NCBI RefSeq assembly: GCF_024742075.1
Contig: NZ_JANSGD010000001.1
Coordinates: 372,001 to 436,000, forward strand
DNA length: 64,000 nt
Direction: 5' to 3'
Source: Facklamia sp. 7083-14-GEN3
GTDB lineage: Bacteria > Bacillota > Bacilli > Lactobacillales > Aerococcaceae
The notes under the pieces are model-generated. The model was given only the letters and a program-made list of their open reading frames with translations. It ran no database searches and was not told where the DNA came from. A program made the translations under genes and the position numbers. Shown here in pieces: positions 46,896-56,104 of this stretch (positions within the stretch are counted from its first letter, which is position 1; the number at the start of each line of letters is the position of its first letter).

Positions 46896-46941
46896 TCTGC
46901 TATTATTCATAACTGTGATATAACTTATGGAGGTGAAATAC

Positions 46942-47214
46942 ATGGCAGTTAAAATTCGTTTAAAGCGTTCAGGAGCTAAAAAGCGTCCTTTCTACCGTAT
47001 TGTTGTAGCAGATGCACGTTCTCCACGTGATGGTCGTATTATCGAAAAAATCGGTATTTACAATCCCGTTTCAGAACCTAGAGAATTAGTAATTGATGAA
47101 GAAAAAGCATTAGCATGGTTAGCAAATGGTGCACAACCATCTGATACAGTTCGTAATCTTTTATCAAGTCAAGGAATTATGCAAAAATTCCACGAATCTA
47201 AATTAAGTAAGTAG
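46942..47214 (+). CDS. rpsP: 30S ribosomal protein S16
   Basis: 90 residues starting [32 protein letters not shown], the S16 signature. GGAGGTGA precedes the ATG at 46942; the in-frame extension to 46927 is not used. It begins the rpsP-khpA pair within the conserved ribosome block. Confidence 0.97.
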   Translation: MAVKIRLKRSGAKKRPFYRIVVADARSPRDGRIIEKIGIYNPVSEPRELVIDEEKALAWLANGAQPSDTVRNLLSSQGIMQKFHESKLSK

Positions 47215-47252
47215 CCTAATCAATAGCGTCAAAAGATAAGGATGTGCTCTCA

Positions 47253-47519
47253 ATGACAGAACAAATCGAAAGTTTAATTCGGACCATTGTGGAACCTTTA
47301 ATAGATCATCCAGAGGAGTTTCAAATTGAACTTCATGATACTGAGGAGTTTATGGAGTATCATTTAATCTTACATCCTGATGATGTGGGACGAATTATTG
47401 GTAGAAAAGGCCGCGTTATTCGAGCAATTCGGACGATTGTATATAGTGTCCGTTTACGTGATCAAAAACGTTCACGTATCGTAATTGCTGATGACTTAAA
47501 TGAAAATGAAGAAGAATAA
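47253..47519 (+). CDS. khpA: KH-domain RNA-binding protein KhpA (YlqC)
   Basis: 88 residues with a KH fold, GxxG loop in [19 protein letters not shown]. Partner of KhpB/EloR in controlling cell elongation in related cocci. The start is the ATG at 47253 after AAGGATG; a GTG at 47244 is also in frame. Same order as Bacillus rpsP-ylqC. A terminator follows. Confidence 0.93.
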   Translation: MTEQIESLIRTIVEPLIDHPEEFQIELHDTEEFMEYHLILHPDDVGRIIGRKGRVIRAIRTIVYSVRLRDQKRSRIVIADDLNENEEE

Positions 47520-47542
47520 GTAGGTATTATTTATTCAATCAT

Positions 47543-47583
47543 AAGGCACTAAACTAAGTTCATCTTATGTTAGTGTCTTTTTC
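47543..47583 (+). terminator. Terminator after khpA
   Basis: Stem AAGGCACTAA / TTAGTGTCTT with a 17-nt loop and a T-rich tail. Confidence 0.8.
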
Positions 47584-47677
47584 TATGCGCCCTAAGTAAA
47601 CTTCTTACTCAAATCTTTAAAAAAAAAATATCTTTTAATACAATTAAGCTACAAGTGAATTTACAGGAGGAACACAT

Positions 47678-48202
47678 ATGGAATTTTATCAAGTCGCAAG
47701 AATTGTCAATACCTTTGGTATAAAAGGACAATTAAAACTATTGATGGATACCGACTTCATAGAGGAACGTTTTGCCAGAGATAATCGTTTGTTTATTATG
47801 AAAGACGGAAAAAATATCCAGGAAGTGACTGTAGAAAACATACAAGAACATAAGGGTTCCTATCTTGTAAAATTCAAGGAGTTTAATAACATCAACCAAG
47901 TTGAGAGCTTTAAAGGGCTAACCTTGGCTATTTCTGCTAAAGACCAACAAGAACTGGAAGAAGATGCTTATTACCATCATCAGATTATTGGCTTAAGTGT
48001 CTATACTGACCAAGGAGAAAAACTTGGAACCATTAAAGAAATTATGGCTCTAGGTTCTAATGATGTTTGGGTAGTTAAAGCAGAAAAAGCTAAACAAAAG
48101 GATATCTTGCTTCCTTTTATCGATGACGTTGTTAAAGAAGTGAATTTAACAGAAGGACGCGTATTGGTGGAATTAATGGAGGGACTAGTTGATGAAGGTT
48201 AA
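47678..48202 (+). CDS. rimM: Ribosome maturation factor RimM
   Basis: 174 residues, RimM N-domain (ARIVNTFGIKGQLKL) plus PRC-barrel (YYHHQIIGLSVYTDQGEKLGTIKEIMALGSNDVWVV). It assists 30S head assembly via S19. ACAGGAGG precedes the ATG. The stop lies 11 bp inside trmD, so the two are coupled. Confidence 0.96.
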   Translation: MEFYQVARIVNTFGIKGQLKLLMDTDFIEERFARDNRLFIMKDGKNIQEVTVENIQEHKGSYLVKFKEFNNINQVESFKGLTLAISAKDQQELEEDAYYHHQIIGLSVYTDQGEKLGTIKEIMALGSNDVWVVKAEKAKQKDILLPFIDDVVKEVNLTEGRVLVELMEGLVDEG

Positions 48203-48920
48203 AGTATTAACCCTTTTCCCGCAAATGTTTGCGCCCATGCAGGAGTCTTTAATGAAAGCTGCTCAAGAAAAGGGAATCCTTGAATTTTCAACCCATGATT
48301 TTCGTCAATTTGCTGTCAATAAGCACGGACATGTCGATGATTATCCATATGGTGGTGGAGCAGGTATGTTGTTGCGACCTGAACCGATTGTGGACTGTTT
48401 AGAAAGTCTAGACTTAGATTCAAAGACACCGATTATCTTGGTGGATCCTACTGGCGAACCTTTTACACAAAATATGGCCCAAGAGTGGTCGACAAAAGAA
48501 GAATTGGTTTTTATTTGCGGCCATTATGAAGGCTTTGATGAACGTATCCGTTCTTATGTTACTCAGGAGGTTTCTCTAGGCGATTACGTGCTAACTAATG
48601 GTGAGTTACCGACTATGGTGATGATTGATGCGACAGTGCGGTTAATACCAGATGTTGTCGGAAATGCTGAATCCATTGTCAGTGAGTCTTTTCAAGATCA
48701 CTTGTTAGAATATCCTCAGTATACAAGACCTCAAAATTTTCGTGGAATGGAAGTGCCAGAGGTTTTATTAAGTGGGCATCATGAACGAATTGACCAATGG
48801 CGACAGAAAGAAAGTTTTAGAAAGACAGTCGAAAGAAGACCCGATATTTTAAAAAATCGTCGCTTAAGTATTCAAGAAGAGCAGTGGCTAGAAGAATTTA
48901 AAAATTCGGTTCAAAATTAA
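48192..48920 (+). CDS. trmD: tRNA (guanine-N1)-methyltransferase TrmD
   Basis: 242 residues, SPOUT-fold enzyme making m1G37 with SAM. Motifs: LTLFPQMF, DDYPYGGGAGMLLRPEP, FICGHYEGFDERI and LGDYVLTNGELP (trefoil-knot cofactor site). The ATG at 48192 overlaps rimM by 11 bp and follows TGGAGGGA; a TTG at 48189 is one codon upstream. Essential for reading-frame maintenance. Confidence 0.97.
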   Translation: MKVKVLTLFPQMFAPMQESLMKAAQEKGILEFSTHDFRQFAVNKHGHVDDYPYGGGAGMLLRPEPIVDCLESLDLDSKTPIILVDPTGEPFTQNMAQEWSTKEELVFICGHYEGFDERIRSYVTQEVSLGDYVLTNGELPTMVMIDATVRLIPDVVGNAESIVSESFQDHLLEYPQYTRPQNFRGMEVPEVLLSGHHERIDQWRQKESFRKTVERRPDILKNRRLSIQEEQWLEEFKNSVQN

Positions 48921-48931
48921 GCAATTGAGCC

Positions 48932-49040
48932 TTTACAAGTATTTTATTTCTTGTATAATTGTTTAAGTGGTCTATTGACCCGAATTAACGATATTCCGCT
49001 AAGTAGAAAGACTATTTAAGAATATTTGTTGGAAGGAGAA
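48932..49040 (+). ncRNA. rplS promoter and candidate L19 leader
   Basis: TTTACA (48932-48937), 16 bp, TATAAT (48954-48959). Downstream, TAAGTGGTCT (48964-48973) can pair with AGACTATTTA (49009-49018), with two G-U pairs, to close a stem around a 35-nt loop rich in conserved-looking AACGATATTCCGCTAAG. This is the place where Firmicutes have the L19 autoregulatory leader; the match to that family is not verified. Confidence 0.55.
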
Positions 49041-49046
49041 ATGCAA

Positions 49047-49394
49047 ATGAGTAATTTAATCGATAAAATTACCCAAACTCAATTACGTGATGATGTTCCT
49101 GATTTCCGTCCTGGAGATAGCGTACGTGTCCATGCCTTGATCGTTGAAGGTGAGCGCGAGCGTGTTCAAATCTTCGAAGGCTTAGTAATTAAGCGTCGTG
49201 GATCTGGAATCAGTGAAACATATACAGTTCGTAAAATTTCTAATGGTGTAGGTGTTGAGCGTACATTCCCTGTACATTCACCACGTGTCGCTAAATTAGA
49301 AGTAACACGTAAAGGTAGAGTACGTCGTGCTAAGTTATACTATATCCGTTCACTATCTGGAAAAGCAGCACGTATCAGAGAACGCGGACGCTAG
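49047..49394 (+). CDS. rplS: 50S ribosomal protein L19
   Basis: 115 residues: [34 protein letters not shown] and the C-terminal [20 protein letters not shown] are L19 hallmarks. The start is the ATG at 49047, eight bases after AAGGAG; upstream in-frame ATG (49041) and TTG (49026) are badly spaced. Own promoter and leader, own terminator. Confidence 0.96.
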   Translation: MSNLIDKITQTQLRDDVPDFRPGDSVRVHALIVEGERERVQIFEGLVIKRRGSGISETYTVRKISNGVGVERTFPVHSPRVAKLEVTRKGRVRRAKLYYIRSLSGKAARIRERGR

Positions 49395-49404
49395 AAAAGA
49401 TTTT

Positions 49405-49433
49405 AAAAGCCTATTTTATAGGCTTTTTTTTTG
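49405..49433 (+). terminator. Terminator after rplS
   Basis: Stem AAAGCCTAT / ATAGGCTTT with a small loop, then a T9-type tract. Confidence 0.92.
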
Positions 49434-49446
49434 TAAAAATAAAAAC

Positions 49447-49478
49447 CCTCATTTGAAAGGAATATTTTCAAATGAGGG
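49447..49478 (-). terminator. Terminator after fbp
   Basis: Stem CCCTCATTTGAAA / TTTCAAATGAGGG; on the minus strand it is followed by T5. It lies just downstream of the fbp stop. Confidence 0.85.
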
Positions 49479-49485
49479 ACTATTT

Positions 49486-51378
49486 TTATTGTTCAAAGAT
49501 GTCAGAGCGATAAGCAGGTAGATTCTTCTTCAATTCATTGGCTTGCTTAGTTAAGCTTAATCCAATATCGGTATCGGCTACATAATAACGTTTTGGTTTC
49601 TCAGTGACAATATATTTCTTTGGTAGGATATCAAAGCGCGAAGCGATCGCATCTTCTCTGGTTGTAAATGGCTGGTGCGCACAAATATAAATTTCAAAAG
49701 AATTATCCACTAGGGTATAGCCCGCAATACCCGTTACTTTTTGATATGGTTTTGCCAAACCACCATCGATAACCAACATTTTTCCATTAGCTTTAACCGG
49801 TTTTTCACCTGAAACGGCTTTGACGGGTGTATGCCCGTTAATAATATAGCCGGTCGGTTCTAAATCAAACTCTTCCAGCATCTTCAAGCAGAAATCTTCA
49901 TCATTTCGCAATTCATAATAAGGATTTTGAATTTCTTTATGGGTCTTTTTATTTTCAAGGAAATAGCGTTCAAAAGTTTTCATTGCATGTTTTCCAAACA
50001 ATGTAGAAACGGGTCCACACCATAAATACCATACGAGATCGGTATCAAAATCATCCATGGTAGTTTTATCGAGGAAGGTGCGGGTAATGGATTCGCCAAA
50101 TTTCTCCATCAGACTGCGTCCACTATATTCTTGACCATCTAAGGTGACTTTCATAAATTCACCATCTTGAGTAGTAGGAATACAACCGTGGAAAAGCAAA
50201 TTGCCATTATAGCATTTATACATTGTTCCATTTGAGACTAAGAAGTTAATATGACGTTGCAACTTTTCAGAATTTTGGAATTGATGCAATAAGTCTAAGA
50301 GGACTAACTCTTCGCCCAGTGTTAATTCAAATGGTTCTTCAGGATCGACTCTTTGGAAGCAACCGTTCTTAATGGGATATTCAACACCCTCAACCATTAC
50401 ACTTTGACGGTCAGCGGATAATTTGTCCAGTAAGAGTCTTCCATCCATCTTAAATTCAGGTCTTCTTTTGATAATTTGACTTTCCACTTTAAATTGCATA
50501 ATTGAAATAGCTTGATGCATGAGTGTAATTTCATCAATTTCTTCTTGAGTCAAATCGGAGTTATCACCACGAGGATAAAAGGCAGGATTATCCTGATAAT
50601 AACGATGACCATATTTAGCTAAACGACTTAAATCAATGCCGTAGTCTTTTAAGAGTTGACTATTTCCATAACGTAATTGAATACGAATAACGTTGGTTAA
50701 ACATGCTAGTGACCCTGAATAGGCCCCAATCCAGATAATGTCATGGTTACCTAATTGAATATCTAGAGATGGAATTTGCATCAGACGATCTACAATTTTG
50801 TCTGGATCAGGCCCTCGATCATAAATATCTCCTAAGACATGTAGGTGATCAACAACAAAACGTTGAATCAACTGAGCTAGAGCCAAAGCAAAGTGGTCGG
50901 CGAGATTGAGGTCAATAACTGTATTGAAAATAGTATGATAGTAGCGTGACTTATTATCTTTTTCATCGTATTGATAAATAAGTTCTTCTAGAATATAGGC
51001 ATAGGATTTTGGTAGAGCTTTTCTTACCTTTGAACGAGTATATTTACTAGAAACATGGCGTGTAATTTGAACCAATTGATCTAATAGTATCATCCATTCT
51101 TCTTTTGTTTTTTTGGCATTTAATATTAAGTCTTCTGGGTAATATATATTAAAGCACAGTTCTAGCCTTTCTTCTTTGGTCAGAGTCTCATGGAAAAGAT
51201 CATCAACCTTAATTGAAATAACACCTGAGCAGTTTCGCAACAAATGATCAAAGGCTTCAAATTCACCATGCAAATCGGAAATAAAATGTTCGGTTGCTTT
51301 GGGCAACTGCTTAATAGCCTCTAGATTAATAATCTCGATTAAATCATCGACAGTTTGAGCTTTTTCTAGTCTATCCAT
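49486..51378 (-). CDS. fbp: Fructose-1,6-bisphosphatase, class III
   Basis: 630-residue class III (Firmicute) FBPase for gluconeogenesis: phosphoesterase motifs FISDLHGEFEAFDHLLRN, LGDIYDRGPDPDKIVDRLM, LGNHDIIWIGAYSG and INGHTPVKA. Length is in the normal range (about 640). AGAGGTAGG precedes the ATG on the minus strand. It is monocistronic. With zwf, gnd and glcK it outlines hexose-phosphate metabolism in this region. Confidence 0.97.
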   Translation of the reverse strand: MDRLEKAQTVDDLIEIINLEAIKQLPKATEHFISDLHGEFEAFDHLLRNCSGVISIKVDDLFHETLTKEERLELCFNIYYPEDLILNAKKTKEEWMILLDQLVQITRHVSSKYTRSKVRKALPKSYAYILEELIYQYDEKDNKSRYYHTIFNTVIDLNLADHFALALAQLIQRFVVDHLHVLGDIYDRGPDPDKIVDRLMQIPSLDIQLGNHDIIWIGAYSGSLACLTNVIRIQLRYGNSQLLKDYGIDLSRLAKYGHRYYQDNPAFYPRGDNSDLTQEEIDEITLMHQAISIMQFKVESQIIKRRPEFKMDGRLLLDKLSADRQSVMVEGVEYPIKNGCFQRVDPEEPFELTLGEELVLLDLLHQFQNSEKLQRHINFLVSNGTMYKCYNGNLLFHGCIPTTQDGEFMKVTLDGQEYSGRSLMEKFGESITRTFLDKTTMDDFDTDLVWYLWCGPVSTLFGKHAMKTFERYFLENKKTHKEIQNPYYELRNDEDFCLKMLEEFDLEPTGYIINGHTPVKAVSGEKPVKANGKMLVIDGGLAKPYQKVTGIAGYTLVDNSFEIYICAHQPFTTREDAIASRFDILPKKYIVTEKPKRYYVADTDIGLSLTKQANELKKNLPAYRSDIFEQ

Positions 51379-51524
51379 TTCCTACCTCTTTTCAAATAAT
51401 ATAAAATTTTATGATTATACTTATAAGCTATGCAATTTAATTGTGAAAGTCAATCCTTTGTTTCAAGTTCAAACTTTGATATACTAAATCCGATTACACT
51501 TATTGTTAGGAAAGAGGGATATGA

Positions 51525-51971
51525 ATGTCAGAATTTAAAGAAAAATTCGATGCTTTATTAAATGAAAAGAAACTACCAGCTAATTACCAAGAAATCCAAG
51601 ATGGAAATCACCTGTATCGCTTTCAGTTTAAAGTTAATAAAGAACGTAAACTCGTTGTAGAATTGATTGTTCAAGATACAAAGGGCGATCATTTGGATGC
51701 TCAAATTATTTATCGTCATGTTCATTTATTAAAAGACTATAATCAACGTCCTGAAGCTTTGGAAGCTATTAATGAATTAAACGAAGCCAAAACAGGTTAT
51801 TACAACCTTTATTTAGCGGGGGATGGAGAAATTTACCTACGTAACCTATTAAGAGCCACTCAAGACCCTACTTTAATTTATGAAGTATTGGTTATGGGAT
51901 CTAGTATTGCCCGTGCATTGCAAGTAGAGTTGGAAAAGAAATTAGGCGAATCTGCTAACCCAATGATTTAA
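51525..51971 (+). CDS. Hypothetical protein, YbjN-like length and pattern
   Basis: 148 residues, soluble, no membrane segment. Alternating strand/helix pattern with LVVELIVQDTKGDHLDAQIIYRHVHLLKDYNQRPEALEAINELNEAKTGYYNLYLAGDGEIYLRNLL resembles YbjN/secretion-chaperone-like folds, but I cannot confirm that. AAAGAGGGATATGA precedes the ATG. It is 15 bp upstream of the yitT-like gene and probably co-transcribed. Confidence 0.7.
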   Translation: MSEFKEKFDALLNEKKLPANYQEIQDGNHLYRFQFKVNKERKLVVELIVQDTKGDHLDAQIIYRHVHLLKDYNQRPEALEAINELNEAKTGYYNLYLAGDGEIYLRNLLRATQDPTLIYEVLVMGSSIARALQVELEKKLGESANPMI

Positions 51972-51986
51972 TGGAGGAGAAAAGAA

Positions 51987-53000
51987 TTGATCATTGAATA
52001 TATTCAACAAAGACCTTGGTTAAACTTTTTATTTGAATTGACGGTGGCATTAACGGCTGCCTTATGTATTGGTATTGGTCTAAAACTTTTTTTAATGCCT
52101 GGAAATATTTTCTCGTCCGGTACTTCTGGTCTAGCGCAAATTTTAAACTACTTTGCAGTTAATATTCCAGGTATAGGTCCTTATATGACAGTAGGGAATA
52201 TTTATTTTCTATTTAATATTCCTATTATTATTCTTTCATGGGTTAAATTAGGAAAACAGTTTACGATTTGGACCTTAATTGTTGTTTTTGTATCCTCTTT
52301 AGCTACTAATAAGATTCCATTAACAGTTATTTCTTCTAATCCACTGCTTAACGCTATTATGGGTGGAGTGATTTGTGGGATTGGTTCTGGGATAACGATT
52401 AAATATGGTATGTCATGTGGTGGTCTTGATATTATTACTTTGGTAATTTCTCGTGCTACTGATATGAATGTGGCTTTTATTGGTTTTGCCATCAACTCAT
52501 TAATTATCTTAGCTTCTGGTCTATTATATGATTGGGAATTTGCCCTCTATACCTTAATGTCTATTTATGCTTTAGCTAAAACAATTGACGCAATTCATAC
52601 CAATGAGCAACGTTTGACCGCTTTAGTAGTTACTAATAATACTGATGAAGTAGTCAATGCCATTTATAAGTCTATTGTTCGAGGAGTTACTATACTTGAA
52701 GGACAAGGTGGCTACTCGCGTGATAAGCGAGATGTCTTAATGGTTGTTTTAAACCGTTATGAAATGTTTCCACTAGAGCAAGCTGTTCGTCAAACGGATC
52801 CTAAAGCGTTCATTAACTTTATTCGTTCTAATAAAGTGGTAGGACATTTCTTTAGTAGAGATCAACAAAAAGCTATGAGAAAGCAAGTTCAAGTAGACAC
52901 ACCTTTAGTAGATGAATCCGAAGATTTTAGTCTCTTTAACATGCCGATGGAATTTGATCAATTATATGATCGAATTGAGCATGAAGACGATGAAATGTAA
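51987..53000 (+). CDS. yitT: YitT family membrane protein (DUF161 + DUF2179)
   Basis: 337 residues: five or six membrane helices (about 15-200) containing FLMPGNIFSSGTSGLAQILNY and KYGMSCGGLDIITLVISR, then a cytosolic DUF2179 domain (IVRGVTILEGQGGYSRDKRDVLMVVLNRYE) followed by an acidic tail. TTG start after GGAGGAGAAAAG. Function is unknown. It opens a block whose order (YitT, HAD hydrolase, DUF59, esterase) parallels Bacillus yitT-yitU-yitV-yitW. Confidence 0.9.
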   Translation: MIIEYIQQRPWLNFLFELTVALTAALCIGIGLKLFLMPGNIFSSGTSGLAQILNYFAVNIPGIGPYMTVGNIYFLFNIPIIILSWVKLGKQFTIWTLIVVFVSSLATNKIPLTVISSNPLLNAIMGGVICGIGSGITIKYGMSCGGLDIITLVISRATDMNVAFIGFAINSLIILASGLLYDWEFALYTLMSIYALAKTIDAIHTNEQRLTALVVTNNTDEVVNAIYKSIVRGVTILEGQGGYSRDKRDVLMVVLNRYEMFPLEQAVRQTDPKAFINFIRSNKVVGHFFSRDQQKAMRKQVQVDTPLVDESEDFSLFNMPMEFDQLYDRIEHEDDEM

Positions 53001-53007
53001 AAAAGCT

Positions 53008-53045
53008 AAAAGAGCAATGGAAAGATTCCCATTGCTCTTTTTTTA
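53008..53045 (+). terminator. Terminator after the yitT gene
   Basis: Stem AAAAGAGCAATGG / CCATTGCTCTTTT with an 8-nt loop and a T7 tail. Confidence 0.93.
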
Positions 53046-53213
53046 GTCTATGATTATTTTTCTAGTTGAGTTGTTTTACCTATTACTAATAACGCCTAGT
53101 AGCGAGATACGTGCATTTTAAGCATTGGATCACCTTAACCTTTCTCTTTAATATGAGTTAATGACAATCCCAACACTCCTTTCGCAAATTAGTACCTGCA
53201 TCTACTAACTTAA

Positions 53214-53250
53214 AATAAAATACCCCCACCAAAAATTTGGTTAGGGGGTA
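53214..53250 (-). terminator. Terminator overlapping the end of the small peptide gene
   Basis: On the minus strand ATACCCCCTAACCAAA pairs with TTTGGTGGGGGTAT (one bulge), followed by TTTTATTTT. The stop codon TAA of the 46-residue peptide gene lies inside the stem. Confidence 0.85.
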
Positions 53251-53381
53251 TGTGAGTTAATTATTTTAATAGAGAATTTACCTCCAAGTAATGCAGGCTG
53301 AGTTGAAGAGTTTCTATCTAAAAAGAGTGATTTAATGCAGCTTTTTAGTGTTTTTAAACTGAAAAGTTGCTTCAACATCAT
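53241..53381 (-). CDS. 46-residue peptide with internal Gly-Gly
   Basis: Reads MMLKQLFSLKTLKSCIKSLF, then LDRNSSTQPALLGG, then KFSIKIINSHTP. AAAAGGAGGAGCT precedes the ATG (53381) with ideal spacing, and a strong terminator overlaps the stop, so it looks like a real self-contained gene. It has a basic amphipathic N-terminal half and a GG at residues 33-34, so a double-glycine or signal-peptide type export is imaginable, but no transporter gene is nearby and the leader does not fit the usual consensus. The flanking 53046-53240 holds no other gene. Confidence 0.55.
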   Translation of the reverse strand: MMLKQLFSLKTLKSCIKSLFLDRNSSTQPALLGGKFSIKIINSHTP

Positions 53382-53464
53382 AGCTCCTCCTTTTAATAAA
53401 AAGATTAGAATTTCTCTTCAATTAAATTATACCAAAGCGAAGTCAAAAATAAAGAAATTTTTTA

Positions 53465-54283
53465 TTAATTAAAAGTCAGGTTAAAATAATCGATAAGGTA
53501 ATGAGCGAGACCATCTTGATCATTCGAAAGCTCAGTAACATCGTTAGCAATTTCTTTGAGTGGTTGGATGGCATTATTCATTGCCACGCCATGTCCAGCA
53601 TATTCAATCATTTCCATGTCATTATCTTCATCGCCGAAGGCAAGAATATTTTGACGAGGAATATGATAGAAATCAGCAATATTTTTAACGCCCACTGCTT
53701 TATGTAAATTTTTACTGACTACTTCTAGGACAGGTATTTCCCCACCCCAAGTTCGAACAGAGACTTGATTGGGGTAAGCAGCCATGATTTTCTTTTGAAT
53801 AGGTATTTGATCAGCTTCCGAAGTGAAAAGTGTCACTGCAATAGGATTGTGAATTAGGGTTTGACGAGAAAGTTTTTGATAGCTTGAGTCCTCTGCTGGA
53901 TAATAAGGCGACTCAGGCAGATTCATTGAGGAAGTATAGAGACGTTCTTTACCTTCCGCACAAATTAACTGAATGCCTAATTCATCTTGCCGGTTAAATA
54001 AATCAAAAACAATTTCGCGATCCAATTCGTGATGGTAACTTGCTAACCATTCGGATTGGTCAGGGAAGTGACAATAGGCACCGTTAAAATTTACTATCGG
54101 ACTAGCAATATTTAAGACTTGATATATTTCTTTACTGGTCCGATAAGGTCTACCGGTAACGATACAAACTAAATGTCCCATTTGATTTAATTTTTGCAAT
54201 GTTTGTATCGTTAAAGAAGTAAGTTTTGATTGATTATTTAATGTAGTGCCATCTAAATCAATGGCAATCATATGTTGGCTCAT
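53465..54283 (-). CDS. HAD superfamily phosphatase, Cof/YitU type
   Basis: 272 residues: nucleophile motif AIDLDGTTLNN, CIVTGRPYRTS, Lys before KAVGVKNI, and GDEDNDMEMIEYAGHGVAMNNA, the Cof-type IIB subclass acting on sugar phosphates, FMN or similar. The start is the ATG at 54283 after AAAGGAGGCG on the minus strand. The frame extends upstream without support. Substrate unknown. Confidence 0.92.
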   Translation of the reverse strand: MSQHMIAIDLDGTTLNNQSKLTSLTIQTLQKLNQMGHLVCIVTGRPYRTSKEIYQVLNIASPIVNFNGAYCHFPDQSEWLASYHHELDREIVFDLFNRQDELGIQLICAEGKERLYTSSMNLPESPYYPAEDSSYQKLSRQTLIHNPIAVTLFTSEADQIPIQKKIMAAYPNQVSVRTWGGEIPVLEVVSKNLHKAVGVKNIADFYHIPRQNILAFGDEDNDMEMIEYAGHGVAMNNAIQPLKEIANDVTELSNDQDGLAHYLIDYFNLTFN

Positions 54284-54408
54284 TCTTTCGCCTCCTTTAA
54301 AGATTGTTTCGATTATAGCAAAGATGAAAGCTTGAGAGCAACTATTCATGATTATTGGCTAAAAGCTCGAATTGAGGTAAAATGAAATAAAGAAAGTGAG
54401 GCGTTTGA

Positions 54409-54747
54409 ATGGATTTAGAAAAAATGCGTGATACAAAAAGTTTAAATGAACTAGAACGTATGATTGTGGACCATTTATCCAATGTGATTGACCCTGAATT
54501 AGGGGTGGATTTAATCAATTTAGGTTTGATTTATCGAGCAGATTTGACGGAAGAGGGTATTTTAAAACTTTTATTAACTTTAACTACGCCAATGTGTCCA
54601 ATGGCTGATGTGATTGTAGATGAATTGAATGGAACTTTTGAAGATGTCCCTCAAGTAAAGGATGTTGAAGTTACTATTACTTTTGACCCACCATGGTCCT
54701 TAGATAAGTTATCACGCTATGCCAAGATAGCTTTAGGAGTGATGTAA
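54409..54747 (+). CDS. DUF59 / MIP18 family Fe-S assembly protein (YitW/SufT type)
   Basis: 112 residues: VIDPELGVDLINLGLIYRADLTEEGILKLLLTLTTPMCPMADVI with the conserved CP near residue 64. Relatives help maturation of iron-sulfur proteins. GTGAGGCG precedes the ATG. It shares one base with the following esterase gene (TAATG). Confidence 0.92.
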   Translation: MDLEKMRDTKSLNELERMIVDHLSNVIDPELGVDLINLGLIYRADLTEEGILKLLLTLTTPMCPMADVIVDELNGTFEDVPQVKDVEVTITFDPPWSLDKLSRYAKIALGVM

Positions 54748-55589
54748 TGAAAGTGTTAGTTTCTGACTTTGTGATTGAAGATGGGCCTTTTGGCCCGATT
54801 CCGGGTCGGATTCTTTGTCCAAGTGATAAAGTAGATCAAACACTTCCCCTTGTTTTTTTCTATCATGGATGGACCAACTCTGCTGGAGAACATTTGCACT
54901 TTGGTATGGAAATTGCACGGCAAGGCTTTCGGGTAATCATGCCAGATGCGTTTTTACATGGTAAAAGAGGCGACAAATTATCATTAGAATCACAGGGCTT
55001 TTTATTAGCCCTTCGTGCGAACATTGAAGAATTTCCGCTATTGATAGATTATTTTAAACCGACAATTGAGGGTGGTTTTGTGGCAGTTTCAGGTATGTCC
55101 ATGGGAGCGATAACCACTCTACTTTTACTCAGCAGACATCCATTTATTTCAGCAGCTGTGTCCTTAATGGGGAGTGCTTATATTTCTAAGATGATTGATC
55201 GAAATGTTTTAAATAATCAGCAATTATCCAATCAAAATCTGACTAATAATCAACTTTTAGAGCAAGTACAAAAAGAATTTGCGATTATCTACCAATTAGA
55301 CTTAAGTAAGCAAGCCGAAAAGATTGCCAATCGTCCTTTATATATTTGGCATGGTGAAAATGATCCACTTGTTCCTTTTCGAGATACGGTAGATTTTGTG
55401 GAATCAATTGCTAATCAACCCTTTAGTCAAAATACTTACTTTAACCATGAACCTTCGTATCATCAAGTTCCATTTAAAGAGATTGTTAAGATGGCCAACT
55501 TTTTAAAAGCAGCTTCTACTAAAGAATCCAATCAAATATGGGAATATGTAGAGAAAACTTCGTCAGAAAGAAAGGATTTCTTTGAATAA
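54747..55589 (+). CDS. Alpha/beta-hydrolase, YitV-type esterase
   Basis: 280 residues: oxyanion region FFYHGWTNSAGEHLHFG, nucleophile Ser118 in GMSMG, acid in WHGENDPLVPF and His in HEPSYHQVPF. Bacillus YitV is of the same size and sits next to YitW. The start overlaps the DUF59 stop by one base. The physiological ester is unknown. Confidence 0.9.
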   Translation: MKVLVSDFVIEDGPFGPIPGRILCPSDKVDQTLPLVFFYHGWTNSAGEHLHFGMEIARQGFRVIMPDAFLHGKRGDKLSLESQGFLLALRANIEEFPLLIDYFKPTIEGGFVAVSGMSMGAITTLLLLSRHPFISAAVSLMGSAYISKMIDRNVLNNQQLSNQNLTNNQLLEQVQKEFAIIYQLDLSKQAEKIANRPLYIWHGENDPLVPFRDTVDFVESIANQPFSQNTYFNHEPSYHQVPFKEIVKMANFLKAASTKESNQIWEYVEKTSSERKDFFE

Positions 55590-55605
55590 TAAGAAAGGTG
55601 ATTGT

Positions 55606-55971
55606 TTGCAAAACACTAAACAGTGGTTAGACCACCGAGTAGATTTAAGTTCTTTTATTGAAAAAGTTAGTCAGGACCAAATCAATCAGTTAGTTTTCAA
55701 GCTGATTCTTTTCTTACCACCCTCATTGATAGCGACCGATATTCGTAGTGGCTTTCCACAGTTAATCAGTATCGAAAGGGACACAATTAAAGATTTACTC
55801 TCACAAAGAATCGCTCTATTGATCGAAGATCACTCTCTTGATCTTTCAGACTGGCATCAATTAAATGATGTGATTGACCACAGTCAAAGGATAATCACAA
55901 ATTATTATCAGGACCATTCGCTGATTGATTTAGATAGTATACAAGTGGAAGTTAATTACTTTTTAAAGTAA
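55606..55971 (+). CDS. Hypothetical protein downstream of the esterase
   Basis: 121 residues, soluble, helical (HRVDLSSFIEKVSQDQINQLVFKLILFLPPSLIATDIRSGFPQ). No family recognised. The start is chosen at the TTG at 55606, six bases after GAAAGGTGATT; a longer form would start at TTG 55582, overlapping the esterase. It is in the same transcript as DUF59 and the esterase. Confidence 0.55.
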   Translation: MQNTKQWLDHRVDLSSFIEKVSQDQINQLVFKLILFLPPSLIATDIRSGFPQLISIERDTIKDLLSQRIALLIEDHSLDLSDWHQLNDVIDHSQRIITNYYQDHSLIDLDSIQVEVNYFLK

Positions 55972-56014
55972 ATTAGATGAAGTTTATCTATTTTTAAAAT
56001 TTTCATTCAAACCT

Positions 56015-56104
56015 ATTGACCATTACTGACCAATAGGTTATACTATATTTAAGCTCTTTGAGAGAGCTTTTATTTTAGACTAAATAATTTGACCAATTCT
56101 GACT
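56015..56104 (+). promoter_or_regulatory. clpB promoter with two CtsR operators and a leader hairpin
   Basis: TTGACC (56016-56021), 17 bp, TATACT (56039-56044). CtsR heptads, read on the minus strand, occur twice: GGTCAGT-AAT-GGTCAAT (about 56014-56031) overlaps the -35, and AGTCAGA-ATT-GGTCAAA (56088-56104) lies in the leader. Both keep the A/GGTCAAA-N3-A/GGTCAAA spacing of 10. Between them, AAGCTCT/AGAGCTT (about 56051-56068) forms a hairpin followed by T-rich sequence. Confidence 0.88.
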
